DNA of 17,266 nt from Clostridia bacterium (GCA_017464225.1 JAFUDW010000029.1:1-17266), one strand, 5' to 3'; positions 8,677 through 16,711 are shown, counted from the stretch's first letter. Notes: generated by a model from the sequence alone, not told the origin. Made by a program: numbers and translations.

Positions 8677-10743
8677 ATGGATCAGCAAATAGCCCACCGG
8701 CAGGAGCTGCCCGATTTGGAGAAGGAAGAGCTGCGCAGGCTGCAGGCTGAGCCCTTGCTTTCGGCCAGGGACGTGGAGGTCGCCTTCTCCCTGCGCGGGC
8801 AGAAGCTCACCGCCATCCGCCGCGCCTCCCTGGATCTCTATGCGGGAGAGACGCTGGCCATCGTAGGGGAAAGCGGTTCGGGCAAGAGCGTGTTTACCAA
8901 GTGCTTTGTGGGCATGCTGGATAAAAACGGCAGCATCACCCATGGCACGATCACCTATGACGGCAAGGATTTGGCCCGCCTTACCGAAAGGCAGTGGCTG
9001 GGTATCCGCGGCAGGAAGATCGCCATGGTGACCCAGGATCCCATGACCAGCCTGAACCCGCTGAAAACGGTGGGCAAACAGATCCAGGAATCGGTGGAAT
9101 TGCATCAAGGCTTGCATGGGGCGGCGGCCAAGGCCGAAACCGTGCGCATCCTCAGCGCCGTGGGCATTCCCGACCCCGAACGCCGCTATAAGCAGTATCC
9201 CCATGAGTTTTCGGGCGGCATGCGCCAGCGCGTGGTGATCGCTATTGCCGTTGCCTGCAAACCGGAAATACTGATCTGCGACGAACCCACCACCGCCCTG
9301 GATGTGACCATTCAGGCACAGATCCTGGATCTGATCCGCCGCCTGCAAAAAGAGCAGAACATGACCATCATCTATATCACCCATGACCTGGGCGTGGTGG
9401 CCAGCGTGGCCGACCGGGTTGCGGTGATGTATGCTGGCCAGGTGATCGAGATCGGCATGGCGAGCGAGGTGTTTTTTGATCCCTGGCATCCCTATACCTG
9501 GGCGCTGCTCTCCGCCCTGCCGCAGCTGGGCGTCAAAGGACAAAAGCTGCCCGCCATCGATGGCACGCCGCCCAACCTGTTTAACCAGATCCATGGCGAC
9601 GCCTTCGCTCCTCGCAACAAACATGCGCTGAACATCGATTTTGTGGAAGAGCCGCCCATGTTTGAGGTGACGCCCACCCATCGGGTCAAGGCATGGCTGC
9701 GCGATCCCAGGGCGCCTCACGTGGAGCAGCCCCAGGCCATCAGGCAGTTGGAAACCCAGGACGGCAAATCGAAAGGCACCGACCTGAACGCTTACCATCC
9801 CCATCTGGATCCCAACCGCCAGCCGCTGATCGAGGTCAAAAACCTGCAGGTCACCTTTGGCAGCGGCCGCAAAAAGTTTGTGGCGGTGGACAACGTTAAT
9901 TTTACCATCTATAAAGGCGAAACCTTCGCCCTGGTGGGAGAGAGCGGATCGGGCAAAACCACCATCGGCCGCGCGCTGGTGCGCATCAATCCTATTACGG
10001 CGGGCGAAATCTACCTGAACGGAAAGCGCATCAGCGGAAGAATCAGCCGGGAGCAGGATCTGGAGGTGATCCGCAGCTGCCAGATGATCTTTCAGGATCC
10101 CATGGCTTCTCTGAATGAGCGCGCCAAGGTGGATTATATCGTGTCCGAGGGACTGATCAACCATCATCTGTATAAGGATGAGGAGGAGCGCCGGGAAAAG
10201 GTGCGCAGAGCGCTGGAGGAAGTGGGCCTGCTGCCTGAGTTTTCAAGCCGCTTCCCCCATGAGTTTTCAGGGGGTCAGCGCCAGCGGATCGGCATCGCCC
10301 GCGCGCTGATCATGGAGCCCCAATTTATTGTGGCTGACGAGCCGATCTCGGCTCTGGACGTTTCCATCCGCGCCCAGGTATTGAATCTGCTCAACGATCT
10401 CAAGCGAAAGCGCGGCCTGACCTATATGTTTATCGCCCACGATCTGAGCGTGGTGCGATTCATATCGGATCGCATCGCGGTGATCCACAAGGGTCGGATC
10501 GTGGAGCTGGCCGAGGCGGAGGAGCTGTTCCTCCATCCGCTGCACCCCTATACCCAGGCGCTGCTGTCCGCCGTGCCCAATCCCAATCCAAACCTGGAGC
10601 GGGCAAAAAAGCTGACGGTATACGATCCCGCCCTGCATGATTACAGCGTGGATCAACCCGGCTGGTGCGAGATCCTTCCCGATCACTTTATCTACGCCAA
10701 CCGGCGTGAGCTGGACGGTTACAAAAAACAATTGGGCATATAA
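8677..10743 (+). CDS. Two-domain peptide ABC ATPase, fused OppD-OppF (AmiE-AmiF type, 688 aa)
   Basis: A single chain with two complete nucleotide-binding domains. Domain 1: Walker A GESGSGKS (64-71), Q-loop Gln120, signature FSGGMRQR (178-185), Walker B ILICDEP (198-204), His236. Domain 2: Walker A GESGSGKT (421-428), Q-loop Gln473, signature FSGGQRQR (530-537), Walker B FIVADEP (550s), His588. The linker segment 307-341 keeps the oligopeptide-HPY motif ([16 protein letters not shown]-x-x-WL), but all four cluster cysteines are replaced (Asp308, Asn314, Asp321, Ala339). The end of domain 2 ([16 protein letters not shown], then EILPDHF) resembles streptococcal AmiF/OppF from memory. ATG 8677 follows AAAGGAGG by five bases. 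It has its own promoter and terminator and no adjoining permease or binding protein, so it may power a transporter encoded elsewhere or substitute in the neighbouring Opp complex. Confidence 0.93.
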   Translation: MDQQIAHRQELPDLEKEELRRLQAEPLLSARDVEVAFSLRGQKLTAIRRASLDLYAGETLAIVGESGSGKSVFTKCFVGMLDKNGSITHGTITYDGKDLARLTERQWLGIRGRKIAMVTQDPMTSLNPLKTVGKQIQESVELHQGLHGAAAKAETVRILSAVGIPDPERRYKQYPHEFSGGMRQRVVIAIAVACKPEILICDEPTTALDVTIQAQILDLIRRLQKEQNMTIIYITHDLGVVASVADRVAVMYAGQVIEIGMASEVFFDPWHPYTWALLSALPQLGVKGQKLPAIDGTPPNLFNQIHGDAFAPRNKHALNIDFVEEPPMFEVTPTHRVKAWLRDPRAPHVEQPQAIRQLETQDGKSKGTDLNAYHPHLDPNRQPLIEVKNLQVTFGSGRKKFVAVDNVNFTIYKGETFALVGESGSGKTTIGRALVRINPITAGEIYLNGKRISGRISREQDLEVIRSCQMIFQDPMASLNERAKVDYIVSEGLINHHLYKDEEERREKVRRALEEVGLLPEFSSRFPHEFSGGQRQRIGIARALIMEPQFIVADEPISALDVSIRAQVLNLLNDLKRKRGLTYMFIAHDLSVVRFISDRIAVIHKGRIVELAEAEELFLHPLHPYTQALLSAVPNPNPNLERAKKLTVYDPALHDYSVDQPGWCEILPDHFIYANRRELDGYKKQLGI

Positions 10744-10777
10744 CAAAACAGGCGCGAAAGCGCCTGTTTTGTTATAT
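10738..10777. terminator. Bidirectional intrinsic terminator
   Basis: A perfect 18-bp inverted repeat (10738-10755 and 10760-10777) closes a GAAA tetraloop. The arm is GCGCCTG next to the loop, followed by TTTTGTTATAT, so each strand carries a U-rich side: it ends the fused ATPase transcript (plus) and, from the other side, the minus-strand cluster ending at 10803. The ATPase stop codon lies within the left arm. Confidence 0.9.
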
Positions 10778-10802
10778 GGAGTTTTGTTCCCGGAATGCGA
10801 GT

Positions 10803-13800
10803 TTATTTTCTTGTGCCGCCGTAGCTCCAGTCGATGCTGTACAGCTGGGAAAGCTCTGCCGGGAATACCCCGTCCTTGCGCAGCACGAAGCCAAAGTCGC
10901 AGTTCAGGTTGCGGCCTGCGCTGGGAACGATAACGCCCTCCGCTTCCACAACGCCTTCCTCGGACTGGGGAAGCACGCTGGCGGCCAGGGGATAATCAAT
11001 GCGGTGTACTGTGGTCTTCACCTCGTCGGGCAGGGTGACGCGCACGGTATACGCGCCGGGATACAGATCGGTGATCAGGTAACGTCCCTGCCTGTCGGTG
11101 ACGGCCTCGGCGGCCAGCTCGCCGTATTGAAACAGGGCGATTTTAACGCCTGGCAGGCAGGGCTCGTCGCCATCCTGCAGTCCGTCGCCGTTCAGGTCAA
11201 GCCAGGCGGTATCGCCCAGCGCTCCCATGGCGCCGATGCCGATATCGCAGGCGGTAAGCTCTGCGCCCATGGCCACGTCGAAGAAATCATAGTATCCCAC
11301 CGGCACATCGGGCGTGCCTGCGTACAGGGCGGCGTCGGCGGGCCGGGCAAAGTTATAGCGGCTGTCCGGCAGGTCGCATTGCAGCCTGTAGCGCCCAGGC
11401 TTGAGCTCGCCGAAGGAGAAAGCGCCGCTTTCGTCTGTGATGGCTGTCTCCAGCGGATCGTCGCTTCCTTCGCCGTACAGCTGAACCTTGCGCCCGGCTA
11501 CGCCGTTCAGCGTGCCGTCCAGGCTCCACACATGGCCCGCTACTGTGGCGTAACGCAGGATGGGATACTGCAGCCCGGCGGTCATGCCGTCCTGCAGCGT
11601 GATGCGCGACGTCCAAAAGCCGTTGTTCAGCTGCGCGGTGTTGCGGTCGCCCACCACGCAGGCGTTTCCCAAGGTAACGCGCATGATGTATGCGCCGGGC
11701 ACCATGGCGGGCAGCGTGAAGCGGCCGTTAGCGTCGGTCTGCACGGTGTAGGAAAGGGCGGAAACAGCGCTGGTAAAGGAAATCGTCACATCATCCGCGC
11801 CGGGATCGTCGGGATCCAGATGGCCATCGTTGGTCAGATCATAGTATACCGTGCCGCTGAGAACAGCCGGAGCGGCGGCGGCGATGTCGCGCCCCGTCTG
11901 GTGATCGCCGATGCCGATGGATAAGGGGCTCAGGGCCGTGCCGCCCACTTGAGATGCTACGGGCGAGGTTTCGTCATAGGCGAAGCACAAGCCCTCGGGC
12001 AGCGTCAGGGACAGCGTGAAGCTGCCGGGGCGCAGCTTATCAAAGGAATAGCTTCCGTCGGAAAGGGTGACGGCCTCGTATGCTTTATTCAGGTCGTTAT
12101 TCTCCATACGCAGGGCAATGCCGGCGTAGGTTTCCTCGTCCGCGTCTCGATGGCCGTTTAGGTTGGCATCCCGGTACAGCGTACCGCTCAGACTGCCGGT
12201 GTGGATGGCGTATACCGTTTCCCAGGCCAGATCGTCGGCCACGTGCAGTTCAAAGCTGTCGCTGGTCAGCCAGCTTTCTTCCAGCGCGGGATCGGAGAAG
12301 GCGGCGTCCTCAGGCAGTGTGAAGCGCAGCCGATAGACGCCGGGCAGCGCGCCCTTCAGATAAAACGCGCCGTTTTCATCGGTATAGGCGGCGGTGGTGT
12401 CGGATACGGGCTTGTCCTCATCGTCCAGCAGCGTCACCAGTACGCCTTCCATGCCGCCTTCGGCCGGAAGGCTGTCGATGCCGCTGCGCAGGAGAACCTG
12501 GCCCGATACGGTGGCGCTGCGGAAAATGCCGCCGCTGACGCCCTCCAGCCTTTGGCCGGGGGCCAGGGAAAGAAGTGCCGTTTCGCCGTATTCTGCGGTC
12601 TGGTGGGCAATGCGGTTTTCGGTTTGCGCGCCGCTCTCCGAAAGGTCGGTGGCGGTGTAGGCGTCGGCCAGCGTAAAACGGATGGTATGGGGAGCGGGCA
12701 GCAGGCTGCGGAAGGCGTACGCGCCGTCTGCGTCGGTGAAGGTCTGAGCGGTCACCGCGCCTTCGGCGTTAACGGCCTGTACGGTGAAGCCGGACAGGCC
12801 GGTTTCTCCGTCTTCCATGACGCCGCTCAGGTTTTCATCATTGAACAGCCTGCCGGCAACGGCGGCAGGCAGCGTCACGCCCGCGTACAGCGTTGTTTCC
12901 TGGCCGTGGGGCAGAGACAGCGTCAGCGTCATATCGCCGGTGGCGGCCAGGGCGGAAAAATCGTTTTGAACACCCTCCACCGTAAATACCTGACCGTCGG
13001 GAAGCGTGAGGCGCACGTCGGTATCGCCGCCCCGCAGCACCGGGATGCGAGCCAGGCCTTCGCCATCGGAAATCGCTTCTGCGCGCACGGACTCGCCCTT
13101 GATGGCTTGCAGGGCTGCTCCGGCAAATACCGGCTCGTCCGGATCGAATGCGCCGTTGGTGTTCACGTCGTTATATACGCGCACGGACAGCGATGTGGCA
13201 GGCATGACGCCGATGGGCGGGATCTGGCCCACAGCCTGATCCTGAACGTTTACCGTCCTGGAGGCCGAAAAAGCGTAGCCCTCTGTCAGCAGCGAGTCGC
13301 CGCCGGGCAGCGTGAACATATATTCTTCGGGCAGCTCCACGCGCAGCGTATAGCTGCCCGCCAACAAGCCCTCAAAGCTGTACGCGCCGTCGGCCCCGGT
13401 GACCAGGCTGCGGTCAACGCCTGCGTCCCGGCTGGTCAGCGAGACCGTGGCCCCGGCAAATCCGCCTTCTCCGCCTTTCTTGATACCGTCCATATCGGCG
13501 TCATACCAGAGGACGCCCTGCAGGCTGCCCGTGCTCACCGCGCCTACGCCGATGCCCAGGCTGTCGCCCCGGAGGGCGGTCACAGGCGCGGTGACGCCCT
13601 CATTGCTGTCGCAGGGGGGGATGCAGTTATACCAGAGGCTGGTTTTTTCGCCCAGGGGACCGATGATGTAAGGCGCGGGCAGCACAGCGCCCACGCGGTA
13701 GGTGCCTGGCGTTAGATGGAGAAAAAGGGCCTCGCCGTTCTGATCGGTGCGGGCCGTTCCGATTTCCACCATTTCGCCGTTCAGTTCATAATAGAGCGTT

Positions 13801-14312
13801 ACCTCCACGCCGCGGAGCAGCGCTTCGGAGGTGCTGCGGCCGCCGTTTTGATTGACGTCCTCAAAGGCCAGCACCTTGATATAGGTGGAGCCGCGGGTCG
13901 CGCCGATATTGGCTTCAAGGGCTTCTCCCGCAGAGGAAATCGCCATGGACATGGAAAAGCTTTCGCCGCCGCTGGCGGGCAGCATAGCGCTGCCGCCCTC
14001 CCGGGGAAGCGCGTACTGGCAGCCCTCGGGCAGCGAAGCGCGCAGCCTGTAGGTTCCGGTGCTCAGACCGGTAAAGCTGAATGCGCCGTCCGCCTGGGTG
14101 ACCACCCGGGCGGCCTGGGACTCCTCCCCGCCGCTGCCGATGCTGTACAGCGTGACCGTAACGCCCGAAAGCGCGCGGCTGTCCGCGCTGTACAGGCCGC
14201 TGCCGTCGTCCAAATAGGCGTGGCCGCCTATTTGCCCTCTTTCGGCCAGGGCACACAGGGGCAGCGCGCAGAGCAGACAAGCCAACAGGAAAACGGTCAG
14301 TGATCGGCGCAT
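10803..14312 (-). CDS. Secreted multi-repeat protein with ten SdrD-B/Cna-B-like domains (1169 aa)
   Basis: A large exported protein, likely extracellular or surface-associated. The signal peptide is MRRSLTVFLLACLLCALPLC with cleavage probable after ALA23. The rest is about ten Ig-like repeats of 105-120 residues starting near 26, 143, 263, 374, 484, 599, 706, 816, 921 and 1030. Each has a G-x-V/L-x-G start, a G-V-x-V-T-L strand, D-G-x-Y-x-F, then L-x-P-G-x-Y-x-L-R-x-x-L-P. Seven repeats carry a Ca-binding-like loop (for example DADMDG 271-276, DVNTNG 382-387, DLNGDG 1039-1044), as in SdrD B domains. The C-terminus shows no LPxTG, hydrophobic anchor or positive tail. A GGAGG site lies eight bases before ATG 14312. 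It is last in a three-gene minus-strand cluster. Adhesin or matrix component is inference. Confidence 0.88.
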   Translation of the reverse strand: MRRSLTVFLLACLLCALPLCALAERGQIGGHAYLDDGSGLYSADSRALSGVTVTLYSIGSGGEESQAARVVTQADGAFSFTGLSTGTYRLRASLPEGCQYALPREGGSAMLPASGGESFSMSMAISSAGEALEANIGATRGSTYIKVLAFEDVNQNGGRSTSEALLRGVEVTLYYELNGEMVEIGTARTDQNGEALFLHLTPGTYRVGAVLPAPYIIGPLGEKTSLWYNCIPPCDSNEGVTAPVTALRGDSLGIGVGAVSTGSLQGVLWYDADMDGIKKGGEGGFAGATVSLTSRDAGVDRSLVTGADGAYSFEGLLAGSYTLRVELPEEYMFTLPGGDSLLTEGYAFSASRTVNVQDQAVGQIPPIGVMPATSLSVRVYNDVNTNGAFDPDEPVFAGAALQAIKGESVRAEAISDGEGLARIPVLRGGDTDVRLTLPDGQVFTVEGVQNDFSALAATGDMTLTLSLPHGQETTLYAGVTLPAAVAGRLFNDENLSGVMEDGETGLSGFTVQAVNAEGAVTAQTFTDADGAYAFRSLLPAPHTIRFTLADAYTATDLSESGAQTENRIAHQTAEYGETALLSLAPGQRLEGVSGGIFRSATVSGQVLLRSGIDSLPAEGGMEGVLVTLLDDEDKPVSDTTAAYTDENGAFYLKGALPGVYRLRFTLPEDAAFSDPALEESWLTSDSFELHVADDLAWETVYAIHTGSLSGTLYRDANLNGHRDADEETYAGIALRMENNDLNKAYEAVTLSDGSYSFDKLRPGSFTLSLTLPEGLCFAYDETSPVASQVGGTALSPLSIGIGDHQTGRDIAAAAPAVLSGTVYYDLTNDGHLDPDDPGADDVTISFTSAVSALSYTVQTDANGRFTLPAMVPGAYIMRVTLGNACVVGDRNTAQLNNGFWTSRITLQDGMTAGLQYPILRYATVAGHVWSLDGTLNGVAGRKVQLYGEGSDDPLETAITDESGAFSFGELKPGRYRLQCDLPDSRYNFARPADAALYAGTPDVPVGYYDFFDVAMGAELTACDIGIGAMGALGDTAWLDLNGDGLQDGDEPCLPGVKIALFQYGELAAEAVTDRQGRYLITDLYPGAYTVRVTLPDEVKTTVHRIDYPLAASVLPQSEEGVVEAEGVIVPSAGRNLNCDFGFVLRKDGVFPAELSQLYSIDWSYGGTRK

Positions 14313-14342
14313 GGGAAGGGCCTCCGTCAGTTTGTTTTATCG

Positions 14343-14365
14343 CTGCCGCTCAGCGCGGGCGGCAG
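14343..14365 (-). promoter_or_regulatory. Hairpin over the stop codon of the Cys-rich gene
   Basis: CTGCCGC (14343-14349) and GCGGCAG (14359-14365) form a perfect 7-bp stem with a nine-base loop that includes the TGA stop of the Cys-rich gene. No T-run follows on the minus strand, so it is more likely an intercistronic messenger structure than a terminator. Confidence 0.4.
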
Positions 14366-14925
14366 GGCTGGGGGTACAGGGGAAGTTGGGGCGGCGGCGC
14401 GGGCGGACAGGCGCCGGCGTACATGGGACGGCAGGCGGTGAGCCAGGCCTCCACCCATACGTCCAGCCAAGCATCCAGCGTGCCGCATCCGCAGTCGCAG
14501 GGCCGCACCAGTCGCGCGAATGCGTTGGCCGCCGTCTGCGCACGGTCGGCTTCCCGGGGATCGTACAGGCGCATCTGCACCGGCACCTCGATCCGCGAAA
14601 GAGCCGTAAAAGGGCATCCGCAGGCGTCGCGTACCGCGCACTGCAGGGGAATGCTGACGTTCAGCGTCATGCCGCGGCCGCAGGGCATATCGCAGCGCCG
14701 CGCCCGGACGCCGCATTCCCGAACCTGGACGCCCGTCAATTGCAAGGGCTGTCTGGCGTCGCAGGGAAGATCCTCAAGGCATAATGAAAAGCGTTCGTAG
14801 CGCAGGTATGCCCGCCCTGCGCCGATGATCTGCTGCATCAGAAACCCGCCCCGGGGCGGCGCTGCCGGCGGGCAAGCCGTCGGCTGTTCGCAGCCGCAGG
14901 GAGGAAAGGGATGATTGTCTCGCAT
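14350..14925 (-). CDS. Cysteine-rich protein of unknown function (191 aa)
   Basis: I do not recognise this gene. It has no signal peptide or membrane segment. Seventeen cysteines are spread over the chain (10, 12, 18, 49, 55, 71, 78, 82, 96, 102, 104, 143, 145, 147, 165, 173, 188), many as CxC or Cx3C: CGC 10-12, CGC 102-104, CDCGC 143-147. Both ends are proline-rich (PFPPC; CPPAPPP near the C-terminus). The middle (86-120) alternates like beta strands: MTLNVSIPLQC, then SRIEVPVQMRLY. A real gene is supported by AAGGAGG seven bases before ATG 14925, by its place 50 bases after one gene and 37 before another on the same strand, and by intact length. Cysteine-rich proteins without signals in Clostridia are often spore coat or metal-binding proteins; that is only a guess. 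Confidence 0.75.
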   Translation of the reverse strand: MRDNHPFPPCGCEQPTACPPAAPPRGGFLMQQIIGAGRAYLRYERFSLCLEDLPCDARQPLQLTGVQVRECGVRARRCDMPCGRGMTLNVSIPLQCAVRDACGCPFTALSRIEVPVQMRLYDPREADRAQTAANAFARLVRPCDCGCGTLDAWLDVWVEAWLTACRPMYAGACPPAPPPQLPLYPQPCRPR

Positions 14926-14948
14926 GGCCGCAGCCTCCTTGATGACGT

Positions 14949-14966
14949 GGAGAAGCGCGCTTCTCC
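14949..14966 (-). promoter_or_regulatory. 18-base perfect palindrome between two cluster genes
   Basis: GGAGAAGCGCGCTTCTCC is self-complementary over its full length and lies about ten bases after the stop of the hydrolase gene and 23 bases before the start of the Cys-rich gene. As RNA it folds to a 7-bp stem with a CGCG loop; as DNA it could be a dimer binding site. Confidence 0.5.
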
Positions 14967-14975
14967 CGCTGCATC

Positions 14976-16145
14976 CTATTCCGCCATGCCGTTATCGGTG
15001 AATGCCGCCAGGCCGCCTGCGGTGTCGAACACCAGGCACTGATCCAGCTTGGATTTGTGCCAGACGCGCTTGATATCGATTTTCAGGTCGGCCTGTCCGC
15101 CCGTGGCCCGGGAGCCGATGGAATACGCGCCGCCTGCGGGCAGCAAAGCGTCTTCAGGCAGCGTCAGGCATTCTTCGCCCCGGGTGGAATAGACGATCCA
15201 GCCGTCCAGGGAAATATCCTCGCCGCTGCGATTATACAGCGTCAGCAGATCGTCGCTCATATCGATGGCGGCCTGCACGCTGCCGCTGTAATCAGGCGTT
15301 TCCCATTGGATGGCCTGACCGGAGACCTGGCCGTTCTTTAACGTGAGCGCGACGCCCCATTGATAATCCTGGGTCACGTACAGCTCCGCTCCGGCTTTGC
15401 CGTAGCGCTTGAGGATGGAGGAGGCCGGGGTATCGGGCTCCTGGGCGGTGGAGGTGCTGATCAGCGCCGCCGCGGGCAGCACGGCGTCCACAAAGCTTTG
15501 ACTGCTTGCGGTGTTGTCGCCGTGGAAGGGCACCTTGAGCAGATCGGCGTGGACGAAAGCGCCCGCCGTCAGCAGCTCGTATTCCTCCTCCAGTTTCATA
15601 TCTCCGGTGAACAGCAGAGAGCCCTGATCGGTATCCACGTAGAATACCAGCGAATTATTGTTTTCATTGTCGGTATTGCAGGTCAGCGGGCCCACCACAC
15701 ATAGCGTGACGCTTTCGGTCAGGGACAGCGTATCGCCCGCGTTCAGATAGCGCACGCTTTCATTCCGCTGGGCCGCGGCCAGTTCCAGGGGATGGCCCTC
15801 CTTGGGGATATCGTAATAGATGGCCGCGGCATACCAGGCGTCCACCGGCAGATCGCTCTGCGCAAGCGCCATCAGACCGCCGTAATGATCCTTGTCGCAA
15901 TGGCTCAGGAACACGCCCCGAAGGCGGGAAACGCTGTACTGCGCCAGGGCCTCATGCAGACGATTGAAGGTATAATCATATCCGCTGTCGATCAGAAAGG
16001 CGTCCTCGCCGATCAGCAGCAGCAGGCAGTCGCCCTTGCCCACGTTCAGGGCGATCAGACGCACATCGGCGTCATCCTGGGCCGTGGCGCAGCCGGCGGC
16101 GGCAATGCAGCATAAAATCATCAAAATGGCAAAAAAACGTTTCAT
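14976..16145 (-). CDS. Exported metallo-beta-lactamase-fold protein with C-terminal lamin-tail domain (389 aa)
   Basis: An exported protein resembling the hydrolase domain of ComEC/Rec2. The N-terminus is a signal with a possible lipobox ending AAGC (Cys19), though position -3 is Ala rather than Leu. The metallo-beta-lactamase fold shows LNVGKGDC (33-40), FLIDSG (50-55), SHCDKDHYGG (81-90, the ComEC-type HxDxDH), LLFTGD (177-182) and LLKVPFHGD (202-210), where the usual HHGS has become FHGD. Residues about 298-389 look like a lamin-tail (LTD) domain: LLTLYNRSGEDISLDGW then GGAYSIGS, a pairing known in secreted nucleases and ComEC-like proteins of Bacillota. Substrate is unknown; a nuclease or phosphodiesterase is possible. 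GGAGG lies eight bases before ATG 16145. It is first in the three-gene minus cluster; a weak CATAAT -10 (16174-16169) is the only promoter candidate. Confidence 0.88.
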   Translation of the reverse strand: MKRFFAILMILCCIAAAGCATAQDDADVRLIALNVGKGDCLLLLIGEDAFLIDSGYDYTFNRLHEALAQYSVSRLRGVFLSHCDKDHYGGLMALAQSDLPVDAWYAAAIYYDIPKEGHPLELAAAQRNESVRYLNAGDTLSLTESVTLCVVGPLTCNTDNENNNSLVFYVDTDQGSLLFTGDMKLEEEYELLTAGAFVHADLLKVPFHGDNTASSQSFVDAVLPAAALISTSTAQEPDTPASSILKRYGKAGAELYVTQDYQWGVALTLKNGQVSGQAIQWETPDYSGSVQAAIDMSDDLLTLYNRSGEDISLDGWIVYSTRGEECLTLPEDALLPAGGAYSIGSRATGGQADLKIDIKRVWHKSKLDQCLVFDTAGGLAAFTDNGMAE

Positions 16146-16209
16146 CTATTTTTCCTCCGTAATGGAGTATTATGGGCGGACGCCGGGGATTTATCCGTTG
16201 GGCGGCCGC

Positions 16210-16238
16210 TTGTCCTTTGAAAGGAACCGTGGTAAAAT
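16210..16238 (+). promoter_or_regulatory. tadA: Sigma-A promoter of tadA
   Basis: TTGTCC (16210-16215), a 17-base spacer and TAAAAT (16233-16238), 32 bases before the tadA ATG. It sits in the 125-base divergent gap shared with the minus-strand hydrolase gene. Confidence 0.65.
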
Positions 16239-16270
16239 GATCTAAAATCAAGCAGAGAGGGAAAGACCGG

Positions 16271-16711
16271 ATGCTGGAGAAAATGATGCGCCTGGCGCTG
16301 AAGCAGGCGGCTGAAAGCGGGGCGGACGTGCCGGTGGGCGCCGTGGTGGCGCTGGGGGACGAGGTGATCGCCGCCGCCCATAATGAGCGCGAGGCCGGCA
16401 ACGATCCCTTTGCCCACGCCGAAATGCTCGCCATGCGGCGGGCCTGCCAAAGGCTGGGCACAAGACGTTTGCGGGAATGCACGCTGTACGTCACGCTGGA
16501 GCCCTGTCCCATGTGCGCCGGGGCAATGGTGATGGCCGAAATGGGCAAATGCGTATTCGGAGCGTACGACGCCCGCCAGGGCTGCTGCGGCAGCGTTTAC
16601 GATCTGCCCCACGATCCTGCTTTCTTTCATAAAACGCCATGCCTGGGCGGCGTGCTGGAGGAGGAATGCGCCGGACAGCTCCGGGATTTTTTCCGCGAAA
16701 AACGGAAATGA
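16271..16711 (+). CDS. tadA: tRNA-specific adenosine deaminase TadA (146 aa)
   Basis: Deaminates adenosine 34 of tRNA-Arg(ACG) to inosine in the cytoplasm, allowing one tRNA to read several Arg codons. The zinc-deaminase motifs are complete: HAE at 49-51 (His49 zinc ligand, Glu51 proton shuttle) and PCPMCAGA at 78-85 (Cys79 and Cys82 zinc ligands). The N-terminal PVGAVV (21-26) and the central VFGAYDARQGCCGS also match the family, as does the C-terminal helix GGVLEEECAGQLRDFFREKRK region. Length is normal. ATG 16271 follows a weak GAGAGGGA site. It is monocistronic by appearance, with its own promoter and a separate promoter for the next gene; no clear terminator follows it. Confidence 0.95.
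   Translation: MLEKMMRLALKQAAESGADVPVGAVVALGDEVIAAAHNEREAGNDPFAHAEMLAMRRACQRLGTRRLRECTLYVTLEPCPMCAGAMVMAEMGKCVFGAYDARQGCCGSVYDLPHDPAFFHKTPCLGGVLEEECAGQLRDFFREKRK

Noticed and set aside
8641..10167. 508-codon minus-strand frame opposite the fused ATPase
   Set aside because: It mirrors the ABC ATPase codons (His/Gln/Gly-rich) and has no motif of its own.
10776..11924. 382-codon plus-strand open frame opposite the end of the repeat protein
   Set aside because: Shadow frame with low-complexity composition and no ribosome binding site; it runs across well-formed repeats on the other strand.
12201..13715. 504-codon open frame opposite the repeat protein
   Set aside because: It is antisense to a protein with clear signal peptide, repeats and ribosome binding site; its Gly/Ala/Gln/His-rich composition is typical of GC-rich shadow frames and it shows no family motif.
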